Assembly (NCBI RefSeq): GCF_024868665.1
Contig: NC_079895.1
Span: 27,224,836 to 27,288,835, forward strand
Reading direction: 5' to 3'
Source of the DNA: Triplophysa rosa
Lineage: Eukaryota; Chordata; Actinopteri; Cypriniformes; Nemacheilidae
Length of the DNA: 64,000 bases
Below the pieces are notes generated by a model that saw nothing but the letters and a program-made list of their open reading frames with translations, searched no databases and was not told the origin of the DNA. Positions 12,801 through 28,100 of the stretch are shown here, one piece after another. Positions within the stretch are counted from its first letter, which is position 1, and every line of letters begins with the position of its first letter. The translations under genes were made by a program, and so were the position numbers.

Positions 12801-15800
12801 GTGTTTGGGGGGGAAGAGTGAAGTTTTCGCGGGCAGTCCTATATGTATTATGTAGCGACGTAAATCCGCGGCGGTTGGCGAATCAGACTAGGGACGACTC
12901 GTTTGCGTGATTCAGAGTCGACTCCCTTTTTTCCAAGCCAATAACTTTGATATTCATTCACCTTCGGATTTACAACTTGGCAGACTGCTTACTTTCAACC
13001 ACGCCAACATTACACACTGAATGACATGTCGTTTTCATGATCTCACGTTATGTACTCTTTAATTCATTCAAATAAATCATATAAAACTACATAAAGTAGT
13101 ATTATTAACTGAACAAAGTATCACAAATGTGAGAATTATAGATTAAAGTACAGATTCTAAAGTTAGACTTTGAATTTTGATGTCAATTCCACTACTGCAC
13201 ACACACATATTACACGCAGTGTTTAGTTTAATTACATTAAAAGTAACTGTAATTAAATTACAGAACAAATGAGAGTAATCCCTTACTTGACCTTTTCAAG
13301 GGGAAGTAATTAAATACAGTAACTAATTACTTAGTAACTAGTTACACCCAACACTGCTCTCACCCTGAAAGCGCAGGATCCGAGCCTTCCCAAAAGGCAT
13401 GGGCAGATTGAGCGGCACGTAGTGCTCGTGATTGCACACCACCTTAAGAAACTCAAACTTAAACTCGGACAGAGTCTGACATAGAGAGAGAGAGAACGTT
13501 TGATTATTATAACACCTTTTATATAAAAAAACACCAACAAACACCACAGAAAAATGTTACAAAGTATCTCACCAAACTGCCTCAAAAGATTCACAATTAT
13601 AGATTTGACAAAAACGGCTTTTAAACTACGGTTAACATTTCTTTCTTTCCTTGTGATGTAAAGCTGCATTTTAGCTTGACTTAAAGTCCCAGTGAAATTT
13701 AAAATAAAAATTCCTATTTTTCATGAAATATTGCAGCTTTTTTGCAGTGCTGTCAATCGATTAAAAACATTAATCTGATTAATCACACATTTTTTCTGCG
13801 ATTAATCACGATTAATCGCACGTAACATTAATGTTTTTAAATCTGCTTTTACATTCTATTAATATTTTTGCGTTATGTTTTTATACATCCAATCGCAGTG
13901 AAAAATAAGCCACGCCCACATTGTTTTTATTCAAAATTCCATTTCACTCAGAAATGCGTCAGAACACGGAAGTAAACATGATCGCAACTTCCGGTTCACG
14001 GGGACTTGAAAGCGTGTGGATGTAGTGTAGGACAGAGTTACCTTTGAGTCTCCAGGCATGAAGCAGTTGATGTAGTGGTTGATTTGTTTGAAGACGAAGC
14101 CTCTGTCCATGAATGTAAAACAGCGCTGGAGAAAACACAGTCCACATGAACACCAAGATCCTTAGTTGTTATAAATCAAATGAGAGCTGTCAATCACAGG
14201 GGGCAGGGCTCAGCTCACCTTGATGAAAACAGCAAGGCTGTGATTGGCGTTTCTCGTGGCATCCAGGTTGTCTTTGTATTTCTGAGCGATGTGAGGCACG
14301 AGCATGGTCACTAAAGTCTCCACCGAGTGATAGAACGAAGCAGAGAAACGCTGGTTCCTGGACATCTGAAGCACATGGCAGGGGGTCAAAGGTCACATTA
14401 ACAAACCTCAGACATGCCGTGGGAAGTGCAGCGTTACTCACCTTAACCTTGCCGCTCTCAATCAGGTACTGAGCCATAGACTTCACTAAAACCTCGCAAA
14501 AATACCAGGAGTACTGCAGGACACGAGCAGATTTCTGTTAATAAACATGTCTGAATGCCAGACTCGTGTCAGTGAATGATCGTGAGCCATGTCTTCACAC
14601 CTTCAGCAGTTTGTTACTGGTGAGGAAGTCAGTGGAGGGTTTCAGGATGGTCGTCATGGCTTTGGCCAGCTCTTCGTGAACCGTTTTGCTGTTGCTCACA
14701 TTCGTCTCCGCCTTCAAGACATACTGAACACACAAACACACAACGCGTGTCCCGTCACTCAATGACAACCGTTTGCGCTGTACTGGGAGAAAACATTTCC
14801 AACAGCAAGCACAATGCTGCTCACCTTCACGTAAGAACGCAAATAATGCTCCAGACCTTCTTCATGACACTGAGCCACAATGTGAATCATCACCCTGACC
14901 AGACGAGACCAGACGTCAGACAGAACGTACAGTATCATGAGCACGTAACAGCAGATGAACATCAGGTGCACGCTAACCTGGTGACGTTAACAGCAACATC
15001 ATCCTGACTGGAGATGATGAGCACACGAAACAACTGATTCAGAAGCGTGGGCAGAAACTTCACCATCACATGAGCCTCCATAGCATGAAGACTCTAAAGA
15101 GAGAGAGAGAGAGACATGAAACACATCTGCCGACACACAGTGACGGGTGATGTCAGAAATCATCTTCTGACTGACCTTCAGGTATTTCACCAGCTCTGCT
15201 TCTGATTGGCCGCTGGCTTGCACACTCTGATAGTGATGAAAGAAGTTGTGCAGATGTTGATCCTGAGGAGAAATAATCAGAGCCATCCCTGATATAATAG
15301 CGATGTCATTCATCTTAAAACCAGTGGGTTATGTATGAGACACTAGGCATGAGGTAAATGGACTCCAGGTGTAGCCAGGTTTCATCCGCCTTGTTTCATG
15401 CACATTTACAAGTTTCGTATCAGAAATGAGTGATGAGTGAGCCACAGAAGAGGATCAATCCTGCTCGATCTAAAATGCATTTGAAAAAGCAACACTCGTC
15501 AAACATCATCACTATAGATATTATGTGTGTGACGAGATGTCGTGGCACAAGAACAGAATAATTGGCAAGATGGAGTGCTGCGCTCAAAATTGCGACCGTT
15601 TTAGTGCATTTTGTTGTGGTGCGACCTGTTTTCATTACGGTACAGAACACGCTAATAACTGCACAAAGTATCATGAAGACAACGTGTGCCAAACGCGCCC
15701 CTCTTTCATTTGAAAGGACAGTAATGCTCGGCTTCCTTCAGTTGATTGGCTACCTCAATTATATTGTCGAGCGCTTTTAGAACGCTGAAGTAGATCAGAT

Positions 15801-18800
15801 CTGAGATCAGTCATAGGTGTTTTCTACAACATTGGCAGCAGTTCTTTCCGGTTGTCCAGTTATTTGTGACTTATGACACACCATAGAAAAATGACCAAGA
15901 GTATACGCCGTATACCTGCACATAACCTGCACTACACAAGTGAGTATACGCACTGCCGACTGATAAAGATATGCCATATACCAGCGTATACCCTCGACTA
16001 CACCACTGGGTAAAGCCATTTCAAACAGTCAAACACTGACCTGTGTGTGTTGTGTTGTGATGTGTGAGTACCTGTGTGTAAACGGTGGACACCAGCTGTG
16101 TGGAGACCTTCAGCAGCGGCCTCCCGCCATCCACCCACTTCACCTCCTGACCTGTGTGCTGCTGTAACACACACACACGGGCACACACACGCACACATTT
16201 ACTGACATGTGGCACATCCTGACCTATTATGAGACACAAACGAGCTAATGACATTTGCCATGATTGAACAGCGGCTATGAGTGTGTGTTAATGACGGTTT
16301 GGCCTCTGACCTTGCTGCTGTTGTCCTGATGTGTCAGGTATCCCGCAGGCAGGTTTGCAGCCACTGTGATGTGCTGTTCGTTCACCGTCACTCTACCGTC
16401 CTTCAGCAGAGGCAGCCACGCGTAACCCACTACACACAACACAACCAATGTTCAATAATGTGCAGCAGAAACCCAGACTTTCACCCGACACCTCACAGCA
16501 TCCACAACAAAACTTTACACTCTACGCGTCAGAAAACATCTACTCCGCCGTTATGTTGCTTTGTAATATTAATAAGCATAAAAACACATTTGTTTCACTG
16601 AGCTTTTTGAAATGCATGCTGGGAATGAACGCTAGACAAAGGAATTGGGCAGAAATGATTGAAGACGATGAATGAAGCTGTCACACCTTGCGTCTCGACC
16701 TGTTCTCGTCTCTTGGTGCTGGCTTTACTGTTGCTGTCACAGCTGATGTGATGGAATGTGAAGAGAAGATGATGTTTGTCTGTCAGCTGAGCCGGCAGCT
16801 CAATCTTAAACTGAACACATGAAAAACAATCCTTAATACACAGAGACAGAGAGATGATGATGAAGATGATGATGAGAAACATGTCACCTCCTCATAAAAC
16901 TCCGGGTTCTGCTGGTGATGAAGGACAGGAGCAAACGCTCTCGTGCAGAACAGACATCCTCCTGGACGCCCGTATATACACTGACAAAAACAACACTCTC
17001 AGGTTTTAAACCAAATAAGGAAAAAAAATCATCCAATAAGAGCTCAGGAGAGATGTGATCTGCTTCGATACGGTTTTAAAGCATCTCTGGGTGAGATATT
17101 CTATTTCTCTTATATTAAAAACAATATGGTATGAAGGTATCAAAAGAACCTTGTGAACGGCAGTACCTTCAGTGGGAGTGCGTCCTCTTCATCAGAGTCT
17201 CTGAATTCAACACACAGAGCAATGTTTCTGGCCTGAAGACACAGAGAAAAACATCAACACACCTCTAAGCCCCGCCTTAAAATCCTTAATGACCAATCAT
17301 ACTTCAAGTTTGTCGAGCTATCATGTCTGTAGATTTTACTCTTGTCTAATGCGAGTGTCCTGTGCATTTGAATATGAACATTTTCCCTCTCCACATGAGC
17401 CAACAGCAGAGCAACACGTAACTAAATGGGCGGGGCTTAAAGTCCCAGTGAAATTAAAGATGACAATGACTATTTTTTCATGAAATATTGCAGCATTTAT
17501 TGTAAATAGTTTATCAATGTGGGTCATTCTATTTTATGCATGTGCCCTCATAATCTTCAGTTAAAATCTGAAAATGCACTTCCGCCCTCTTGATGACGTA
17601 TGTCAGGCGGCTTGGGCGGAGCATCCGTTAACTCCTCCCCTTAAACCGTCAGTCTGCTCCCCAGTTCCCTTTCGAAATTCGACAGCTGTTTTTATACATC
17701 CAATCAAATCGCAGTAAAAAAACACACACAAGCCACGCCCAGTATTTTTTCTAATTCGCAACTTCCTGGGATTTCAACGATAGGTCAGTTGTGTAGTTTT
17801 CGAGTGTTGTTTTACCTTGGTGAATGTTTTCTGGCTGTCGTATTTCAGGTGGCGTGGATACACGTACAGATGGTTGTTGTAAGTTGTGAAAGGCTGAGAG
17901 AATTTAGCGATGGACGGCACAAACTCCTCCACCTCAAACGCCACCTTCCCTCGATCCGCGCCATCCGTCTGACGGAGAGGAAGATGGGAAGCCGTGACAC
18001 AGTCTACAGGAACGCAAACACACACAAACAGCCAATCACTGAGAGACAGGTGATTTCTCTGAACCAATCGAAACATGAAACGTGTGTCTGCTCTGAAGAC
18101 GAACATCCAGAAATCTGTCTGCTAGTGTGTGTGCCAGCAGTGTGTTCTGTTTGGACTCTTACTGCTCAGATCCGGTGCGACGTTATCGACCGTCACATCC
18201 AAATTACCCAGAATCACTGGCAGCTTGGCCATCTTCTCTGGCCTGAGATGAAAGACAAACACAGAGGAGGCAAGAGAAACGCGACAGAGACTATTACCTC
18301 ACAGACAAACAGTGTTATTAGTGGCAGACGTGAGGAGAGACTGACTTGCGGAAGTCTGCGAGCAGTTTGAACATGTCCTCGTTGGAGAGTTTGTTGCCGT
18401 CCTGTCTGTAGAGAGCGGAGAATCGAGCGCTCTTATCCACCGTCCCAGAGGCGTCCTTAAACACGGGCCTGAGAAAGACACGAGACGCAGATGAGCTGTG
18501 ATGACGGTTTTCCACTTGGACAAGAGAGATAACAGTTCACGCACACTTCCTGTGGAGTCTCGATGGAAAGAGAAACATGCAAACCCAGGGTCAACACCCA
18601 TTCATGAGAACAAAACACATCATGACCTGTTTTGCATGGAATGAGAAATAAACACATGGATCAGTGCGAGTTTGTCTCGTGAGAGAGATCTCAGTGCGTC
18701 TCACCTCGCAGCCCATGCGAACGGCATGCGGTGCTGACCCAACCGGCTGCAGGCCATCTTAGCGTTCTTCAAGACCTTCTGAGCGGCCTGAGGAGACAGC

Positions 18801-19082
18801 AGAGAGGGATTATAAAACATCGGTCATACAAAGCGTCTCACCTCAACATTTCATCTAAATGATATGATTATGATTACACCCAGAGCTGAGCAGAGCTACA
18901 CTTAGTCACATTGTGTAAAAGCATGTGATTTCACACGCACACACACCGAGCAGTGTTACCTTAGCAGAATCAGAGTTCTTCATGTAAGGTTCAGCACAGT
19001 GAGTTATTCCACCCTGTAAAACCTTCTCGATCCGAGCCACCAGGAAGATGTCGGCGTGTGGACAGGTCACAGAAAACACCCC

Positions 19083-19120
<38 letters not shown>

Positions 19121-22100
19121 CAACATCTGTACACATGCGACAGGTTTCACCAACGTCCGTTTACGGAAGTCGTGCCACTCGGCGGCCATGTTTGCAACGC
19201 CTCTGAGCAACTATTTACGTCAGAGCAAGTCAACAGTCCTATCTCCTTGAATGGTGGACAATCGCACAATTAAACGGCATATTTCCCATCAATAATTACA
19301 CCTGACATGAACTGTATCATACCTTTGGTTTGCTAAGCTTAAATTGCGCTAAGAAAAAACACTTTTTTCGAGGTCGCTTCATCTAATGCACCTGCGCACA
19401 AGGAGCCCCGCCCCAGAGAACCGTCAGTCTTTATCGATTGAAGATTGGATCTTTTTATTGGAGGGAGGGACTTCCTTCGCTAGGGAGGCCATATTGAGAG
19501 TTGTGTTCCTCGACATTCATTGTAATGGCAGTGGCTCATCTTGTTAATAAATATTATTTGGGGTTTACTCACTTTACAAGAATCGAATACGCATGAAAGA
19601 AAAATATAATTAAATTCACACTTTATAATAATAATAAAAATGTGTAATAATTTAAAACTTCATTTAATAATATTATCAAAACTTCATATACAATACATAA
19701 GTAAAAAAACATGATACTAAAGCACATTATTCCTGAGAGTTCAAAAATGAATCAGAAATGTGAAGTTGCTAGTTTTGTTTGTGAAAACAGTATGTGAGCA
19801 ACCGTAGAACAACACATCGTGGAGTGTTGAAAACATGAAGGAGAAGATTGTTTAATATCGGCAGTTAGCAAAAATCTCATAGAGAGATATAAATAAGAAG
19901 CGTGAAAGCTTGTGAGTGCAGGTAAAAACACAAATGTGTGTAAAATGTCATAGTTAACTGTGTCTGACAAGAGTGTAGGTCATTTTCCATGAAGTTTAAA
20001 ACGACGTGTATAGTAAAACTACACATCAGGTTCAGGTTAGTGACCTTATTAATGTAATATCATGACCCAAGCACCACCCCAACTGCACAAAACGGTAATG
20101 AGATGAAGCGACAGCCCGTGAAAGGTCTTTTAGTCATTGCACCAGTTGAAAAGTGCATTTCTGTAAATGTGTTTTGTTACAGGAATTCATTAACAGGTCT
20201 ATAGTGACTTCCTGTCCATTTCTACCTCAGTGTGATCAAACAGGAAGTACATGAAACTCACTTCCTGCTGTTTGTTTTTACAAAGTGACCAAAATGATTT
20301 TCAGGGGTCATGGACATCAGTGTGTGTGTGTTGACCTGTCGTGGGTACTGTATGCCGCTGTCTGTCGCTACTGAAGGTTGAGATCCCTGCGGGCTGTCGC
20401 TCGCTCCTGACGCCGGCAGCAGGGCTTTCACAGACGGATGATTCATGTCCACGTGGAAGTCTGAGGAGATCTTACGACCGCTCTGAGTATCAAACAACGA
20501 CAGAGAGACGAAGAACGGCTCCACCTGAAACACACGCACGCAGAACACATCAGACGGGCTGGACTCCAAAGACAATCCATCACAGTCCATAATGAACGGT
20601 GCGGTACATTAGTCGTGGGTCCTTCTTCATTTTCTGCCACACAGCTCTGAAGATTGAAGGACAGATCGTTGCAGTTCACCAGGATCCGCTTCCCAAACTT
20701 CTCCTCAAACGGCTTCACGTCGGGCTCGATTCCAGAGAAATCCAGTTTCTGTTGAGAGGGAACGAAACGGTGAGATTGTGGAGATGGTTTTGATGGTTCA
20801 CAGGTGTCTGCGTGCTTTCTGAGGCTGACCTGTAAGTCTGGGTCCAGCGTGAAGAGTTTCAGTCGCGTCTCATTTCTCATCTTACTCTCGATGTCTCTGG
20901 CACTCTGAAAACAGACCGACTCGAGCGTTAAAACACAACAGGAAAGATTCTTCTAAACCACCAATGTTTCACTCCACATTTGGCTGTTGGTCACAAAATG
21001 ACCCTTGATTACAATCTGAAGAGATAAACAATTAATCAATTCTCTTTAAAGCCTTCTTTCACGCATTATGAAATGATCACAACAAATGTCAAAATGCACT
21101 CTTTATCAGCGTCAAAATCCCCCTTTAAACCAATCAGCTTTCAGTATCAACAAGAGTCCGAATTACAAAAAGTCATCAAAACAAGAAATGACTGAACAGC
21201 AGAAATCTCACGTCCATGCCCACGTTTTCACAGCTCAGGAGATTTGATGAAATTCTCAGGAAATCAAAAATGATCATTATAATTGTGTTACACAGTGGTG
21301 AAGTATTTATTATACATGATTTATCCGTGCACGTCGTTATTTTTTTTAATTCATTTGCACTTGTAATCTTTAATCAAAACCGTTAAGCTCCTCCCCCTCT
21401 GGAAAGGACCTCTCTTCACTTCTGGTCAGGAGGAATGGCGCAAGGGCGGAGCTCCAATGACTGACAGATCGCAAACTGCCGTTCAAATCTTTCACCTTTC
21501 AACGATCCAATCAGTTCTCGGAGGATGAATTCAAGTCCCGCCCACATTTATTTCTCATTTCACAAGTCGTTTCACTCCGGTATACGTCACGATACGGAAA
21601 AAAACACGATCGCTACTTCCGTTTCATGCCGACTTTAAGTCTCAATTTAGTCTCAGATGTTTCTCCTAAGAAATAAAATGAGAATGAAATGAGAGTGTAA
21701 TTGTTGAGACACATGAAGAGTCTGGAGGTGTAAATGAATGTAGATTGTTGAGGTGAAATCATCTGGATTTCATGAGAAACCTTTGAGTTCACATTGACAT
21801 CATCAATGATATGGACTCTTGATTGCAGACCTGACACATCTGAGCTCAGTTTGACACGTTCTTGACATCTCAAACTCTAATGACACACACATTTGTCCGA
21901 TTTCTGGCTCAGGAGAAACATGTGAGACGCAGACGAGACCTGAACGACTGGAGTTAGTGCTGTAACCCGTTTCTGGACGTACCTGAAAACTATCCACACT
22001 GCTGGAGGAGTGATCGCTCCTGCTCTGATCATCATCTGCACCAGAGAGAGAGAGAGAGAGAGAGTTTGCATTACAGTATGTGTACAGCAGGCTCGCGTGC

Positions 22101-25100
22101 CGTTTTCTGCATGTGAATGAAATCAACCCACCGTCGTGTAAGTCTCCGTTCCTCTTGTCCTGCATGGCCAGCTCAAAGCTGCTGTTGAGGATTCTGTTGA
22201 GGGTGCAGATCCAGTCGTCCATCTCAGCGTCAGAGTCTGCGGCCAGAACATATCCGCTCTTGTCCTGCATCTTCAGCTCGAAGGCCAACCGCCGCACGCG
22301 GTTATTCTGCAAACACGACGGATCATTACAGTCGAGTTGGTGTTACAGAGACTCCTCACATCACACTGCTGACTGAGGAAACATCGGTGTTTCACCTTCA
22401 TACAATGACAGCCAGTTTACAAACATCAGAATATCTGAGAAAACATCCCAAACCCTCTCAGAACACCTTAACAACCATACAGCAGCGTCATGGCAACGTC
22501 ATCACTGTTCAGATCCATGGGCTGATGAGATTATAGGCTTAGAGAATAAGACGAGCCCGTCTCTCTGAGAGATGATTTAGTGACATCATGATGTTAGACA
22601 TCCTAAATAAAATTGTGTATGACGGGTTTTCTTTAGCAGACGGCTTTGGTGTTCAATTTGAAATGTCACTAATATCTGAAAAATGTACATTTCTATTGAG
22701 TTAAACCATGTAGTGTTTCTGTTGCTAAACACGTGCCGAGCTCTAAACTCTACACGCAGACACACAGCAGTAATGCTTATAGTCATATAATGGGAAGTAT
22801 TCACTTCCAGCTCAAATCCAGGAATGTTAAACTCATTTCAACACAGAAGGGACAAGGCACAAACTGTAGTATTGACCACTTGATGTTTTCCTAAGCACAA
22901 AAGGCAAACATTCCAGCTGTCAATAATGTGTTTCAGAATCAAACTGACGTGTTCATCATCTTCAGAAGCCATAGAGACGATGATGAGATGATTTCCATAT
23001 GGAGAAGAACAATCAAATTCCAGCCCAGCCCTGAGCTGAACCTCCACAGGGGTCAAGTGTTTTAAAAACATCAGACACCGAATATTCTCAGCGGTCAGGG
23101 GATTTCTCCTCCAGTGACTGCGGTTGAGTCTCTGTCTGTCCTTCCACCTCACAGAATGTGCTGACATCACATTCAAACTCATTCTCAATAAAACATGTTG
23201 GGGTCAAATTTACAATATTATTTGTTAGTGAAGGCAGGACATCATTTTCAGGTACTAAATGTTCTCGACACTAAAATTCATTACATTTTTTCTGTGTTGG
23301 CCTACTGTCCACACTGAGAGTGTTTACACAACAAAGACACACACAAATTCCGAAAAGTGCGCTGTTGAAACGTCTTGCGTACGGATGACAACATTGTCAA
23401 AAAGGATCCGTGAAAACAACTAAAGACAGTCTACATGCATGCCAGGTCAATAGTCGGCAATGTCACTTTGTAAAAGTACATGTAAGGCTGTGTTCACATT
23501 TGACTTCTTTTTTGACAAAAAAAGCGGTGTGGTTATAAATAGCACCCGGCAATGTTCAATGTTAGCATTAGTGCACGAAGGCAGCTTGGAGAGAGACAGC
23601 GTCATAGGCAGCGTAACGGAAGTCTATTTGAATTACAAACAGAGAGCGTCTTTGCTATAACCAATCACACATTTAAAAACTACAATGCTCATTCCTCGCT
23701 AGAAATGCCATCAGGGGTTATTGAAAGTGAAAACTAAACCTACATTTATACAAAACTATGTTCCAACGGGTGTTTCGGCCACCTTTTTTTTAAAAGCTTG
23801 AGCCTTCTCGACCAATCACGTTCCTCGCATGTTGTTATGGAAACGACAGGTCTCTGTCATTGGTTAGCTGTGAAAAGGGTGCTTGATGTAGGGAGTTTTT
23901 TTTTCAGAAAAGTTTAACTTTTTTCAACCCTCAAAAGACGCTCTGAGCTGCAGAAAAAGATGCTGGCGCTTAAAAAAGCACTCGGGACTTTTTTGAAACC
24001 ACGGCTTCAAAAAAGAAGTCAAGTGTGAACATGGCCTAATACACATTCACATTTTTGTAGTTTACACAGAAATGGTAATGGTATTCATTCAAAACCAAAG
24101 TTTGCATTTTCAGGCCCCCAAAACTCTGCCACTAAACGAATAATCACAAATAATCGCATCCAGAATAAAAGCTTGTGTATATAATAATAATATGTGTCTG
24201 TGTACTGTGCATATAAATTTTGTATTACTCATAAACATACATGTATATATTTAAGAAAAATATAAAAATCTACAAATGTTTATATATAATTTAAATGATA
24301 TATAAATATGCAAATATTTCCTAATGTATGTGTATGTGTTTATAAATAAAGTGCACAGACATTTATTATGTAAACAAACCTTTATTCTGGAAGCGAATAA
24401 AAGACTGTTAAATGCCTAAAACACAAAAGGTTTTCTCAACAAGAACTGAACTTTTTGAAAGCGCTCTTTAAAGTGTAGAAATGTGAAAATTCAGTTTTTG
24501 CAGTGAGAACTGTAACCCAGGTGATGGAGTCTGCAGTAAATACCAGTGGTCCGAGGGGTGTGTCAGGGGTCACAGGGATAATTAAACATGTACGACTCAT
24601 TACAGATAATGACAAAGCAACACATGAAGGGTGTGACGGCGAATAGTTCAGCAGATCTGTGTGATTACATCTGTAATGCTTTGAGAAAGTTTCAGACTAA
24701 AATAACAAGAGGTGGGTGGGTGTGGAAAATGTGCTTTATTTTGGGAGTGCAAGCGGAAAATGACCTCCCAGAACCAATGCTTATCACTGAACAAAACACA
24801 TCCCTCACTCTCTCCATTCTGTGCCTTCCCATCATGCCTCGCTTTCATTTCCCTACCCGAGGCCATGTTCAACACCTTTGAAGCATTTTCTAGCTACAGT
24901 TCACAGCTATTTGGCTGTCATTTTCAGATTAGTTTTCGTCCATCTTGTTTCTCTGTTAACATTTTTTGTTGCGTTGTGCGTTTAACTCGCACAAGTTGAC
25001 ACGCCAACACACTATTACATTTTCTCTGCGTGTTGGGTGTTTGGTTAAAGAATGTAGTCTAGCGATATGTGAGATTGTTAGACATGAAAGTATTAAATCT

Positions 25101-28100
25101 GCTTTTGGAATGAATAGTGCCGTTGTGATTTTTCTAAACAATAAAGACAAAGTGAATCTGCTACTTGAGAGTGGAGTAGTGATTCAAAGCACTTATCTGT
25201 TTTGTCAATATTAAGAGCGAGGAACGCGACTGTTTGCGTTTGGTGTGAACACAGCATAAAACTAAGACCAAGACCAAGGCAACGGCTAGGACTAACAAAA
25301 CTAACATCGTGGTTAAGACTCAGGCAAAGATTTAGACCAAAACCAAGTCTTAGCCATGGTCTTAGTTTCACAACAACTTCTGTAAAAACGCCAATTACAA
25401 TCCCCAAATGAGCGTTTTTATCTGTGACTCTTTGATTTGGTTTATGTGTTACCTGCACGACTCCCATGCAGGAATCCAGAAAGATGGTTCCTTTAGGTTC
25501 TTTGTTGATCTTCTCATCCTTGTAGAAGTTGAGATTATATGAGCCGTCACTCAGCTGGGTGAGGTGGAAATATCTCCTTTTAAAAGACTGAGGGAAACCA
25601 AAAAGCGTCAATAATGAGTGACAGTCATACACACACGTGTAGACACAACATCTCATCAGAAATGAGAGCTCTCACCCTGACGCTGATAGCACTGTTCACG
25701 TTTCCTTTGTGCAGCCAGCCCTGTTTGATGATACCGCCCTTCTGAGAACCCAGAGACGATGTGTCCTACACACACCACAAGACATGAATTACTGAGCCTG
25801 TGTGTTTCATCATACAGCTAAAACAAAGTTTGAAGAGAAAATGGCGCTCAGATAAACTCATACTCTAAACATCAGTACAGTAGAACTGAAAGTGTCCCCC
25901 TCCATTTTTTAGGTATACTTTGTGGAGTGAGCACTAGCAATAATATTTTTGTAAGTGTACTACCTGTGATTAAAATGGCACACTTTTCAGATTATAAAAG
26001 TGTACTTGTAAGTGTACTTAAAAGCCCGGTTTCACAGACACGGCTTAGCTTAAACCAGGACCATGCCTTAGTTGAATGAAGATATTTGTGTCGCTTTTAT
26101 AAATATACCTTAGAAGAAAACATCACTGGTGTGCATCTCGAGACAAAACAATGGCACCGATACATTGTAAGATATTTCTGGGCAAGTTATATTCGGTTAA
26201 GACAGGTCACACATTCATTTTAGTCAGGGACTAGCTTTAAGCCTTGTCTGTGAAACCGGGTCTAAGTGTAATGGTAGTATACTGAGTACACAACTAGTTT
26301 ACGACTCTGATTTATGCCCGTGGTATACATCTTTTTTACGTGTACGCAAGCATACGCAAACAGCCGAATGCACAGCCTTCCGAAGTATACTTCCTTTGAG
26401 TCATACGCGTACATACAGGTTTTGACGCATGCGCATTACGACATATTGCAATACCTCTTCAGACCTATAGGGGTCAGGTTTTCTATTACTACCTTGAATC
26501 GACGCTCCCAAGACACGGTTGTCACCTGGTGGTTAAACTCATTACTGCAAGAATTGGAGTGCGCATGCGCGACCTTCGTGTACTATGTGAGGTTACGGAA
26601 TTCCAGCGGTGCGTATACAGTACGCGCGTACGCGTAAAAGGGGCTTTAGCCTGAACAAACATAGGATCATGTCCACAGAACCGTCAGACCTCACACACAA
26701 CAGGAGGTCAAATTGGAACAAACCGGACCGGTTTGACCGTAATTTGAGTTTTTAATCTTGACACTCTACAGACACAACCCCCCCCCCCCCCACACACAGA
26801 CACACAGAAAGCTTTGTAGATGAAGTTGTGTAATGTGGTTTTTATTCTTGACATGAGTGTGCGGGTGGGCAGAAAGATATTGTTGGATGGGAATTTAGAT
26901 GCTTCACATGTACAGACCTCACACAAGAGCTTTCACAATCACGCTTTCTGAACCAGTCGACTCTTTAATCTGAGATTTACAGTCGACAGACACCAGACCA
27001 AACCTTCAGCTACACTGCAAAATAGCTCTGTGTGTAACAAATAAATGACGACCAAACGTCTGTCAGAACTAGCATCCCTCGGACATTTTCATAACTGATG
27101 TCAAGGTGTTTGTAGTGGAAGTAGAAAGTCAACTCTTCTCCTTTCGCAACTTCCAATTGTTACAATAACAACATGATCCACTAATGTCTGCCAACAAAAA
27201 CACTTTAAAATATTTTTTGTTTGTTTAAAGGTTGAACAGCATGTCAGAATATCATAGGTTTGATTCCTTGTGAATGCAGATGCTGATAAACTGCATATCG
27301 CTCTGGATAAATATGTGCTCATGTGTTCAAATATAAACAACAGTTTATTTTATAAAAACAAAAAAGCTTTTTATAGCTTTTTATTAAGCTATAAAAGCTG
27401 ATTGCTTTATAGCTGATTTCAAGACATTTCTGTTGGTTTTCTCTGCATTGTTTTTGTCTATTGAAATACAACCTATATTACCTGATCCTCTGTAGTTTGG
27501 CTTTTTGTCAAGTAACTTTAACTTTTAACTAATAATAACTTAAACAGGGCCAGGTTTAGGGCCCCACATTTTTCTTGGGCCCTTCCAAAAATATCCAGCT
27601 AACAATTAAAATGATTAAAAATTAAAACCTTCTATCTTGTATTACCTTTCAAATAATGATCTGTCAATTTAAACGTAGAAAAATGCAAATATTATGCCTG
27701 CAAGGAACTATGATTATACATCTGCCCAATCAGAATATATGAAGGATATATATGATTGCCCCCCCCCCGAGCCACCTTGTAAAGTTGTATCTTCTCCATT
27801 CTATACCATAGACATAACTTTCTTAAAAAACTAAGAGGTCATTAAGACAAATATTGTGTAAATATGCCCCACAATGTCACTTTGGCCACTTCTGTATGTA
27901 TATTTATCTATACTATATCTCTGGAGTTTTCTCAGTTCTGTCGCTGGCACCATTAGAGAAACATGATCGTAAATAAAGATCTTGAAGGAAAGTCAATGTT
28001 CATGTTTAAAATAGCCTAAAGTGCACAAAATGGTATAAACTCCTGTCCTGGCGTGTGGAGCTGATATGATGGGCTGTCATGTGTGTAGTATGCAAATCTC

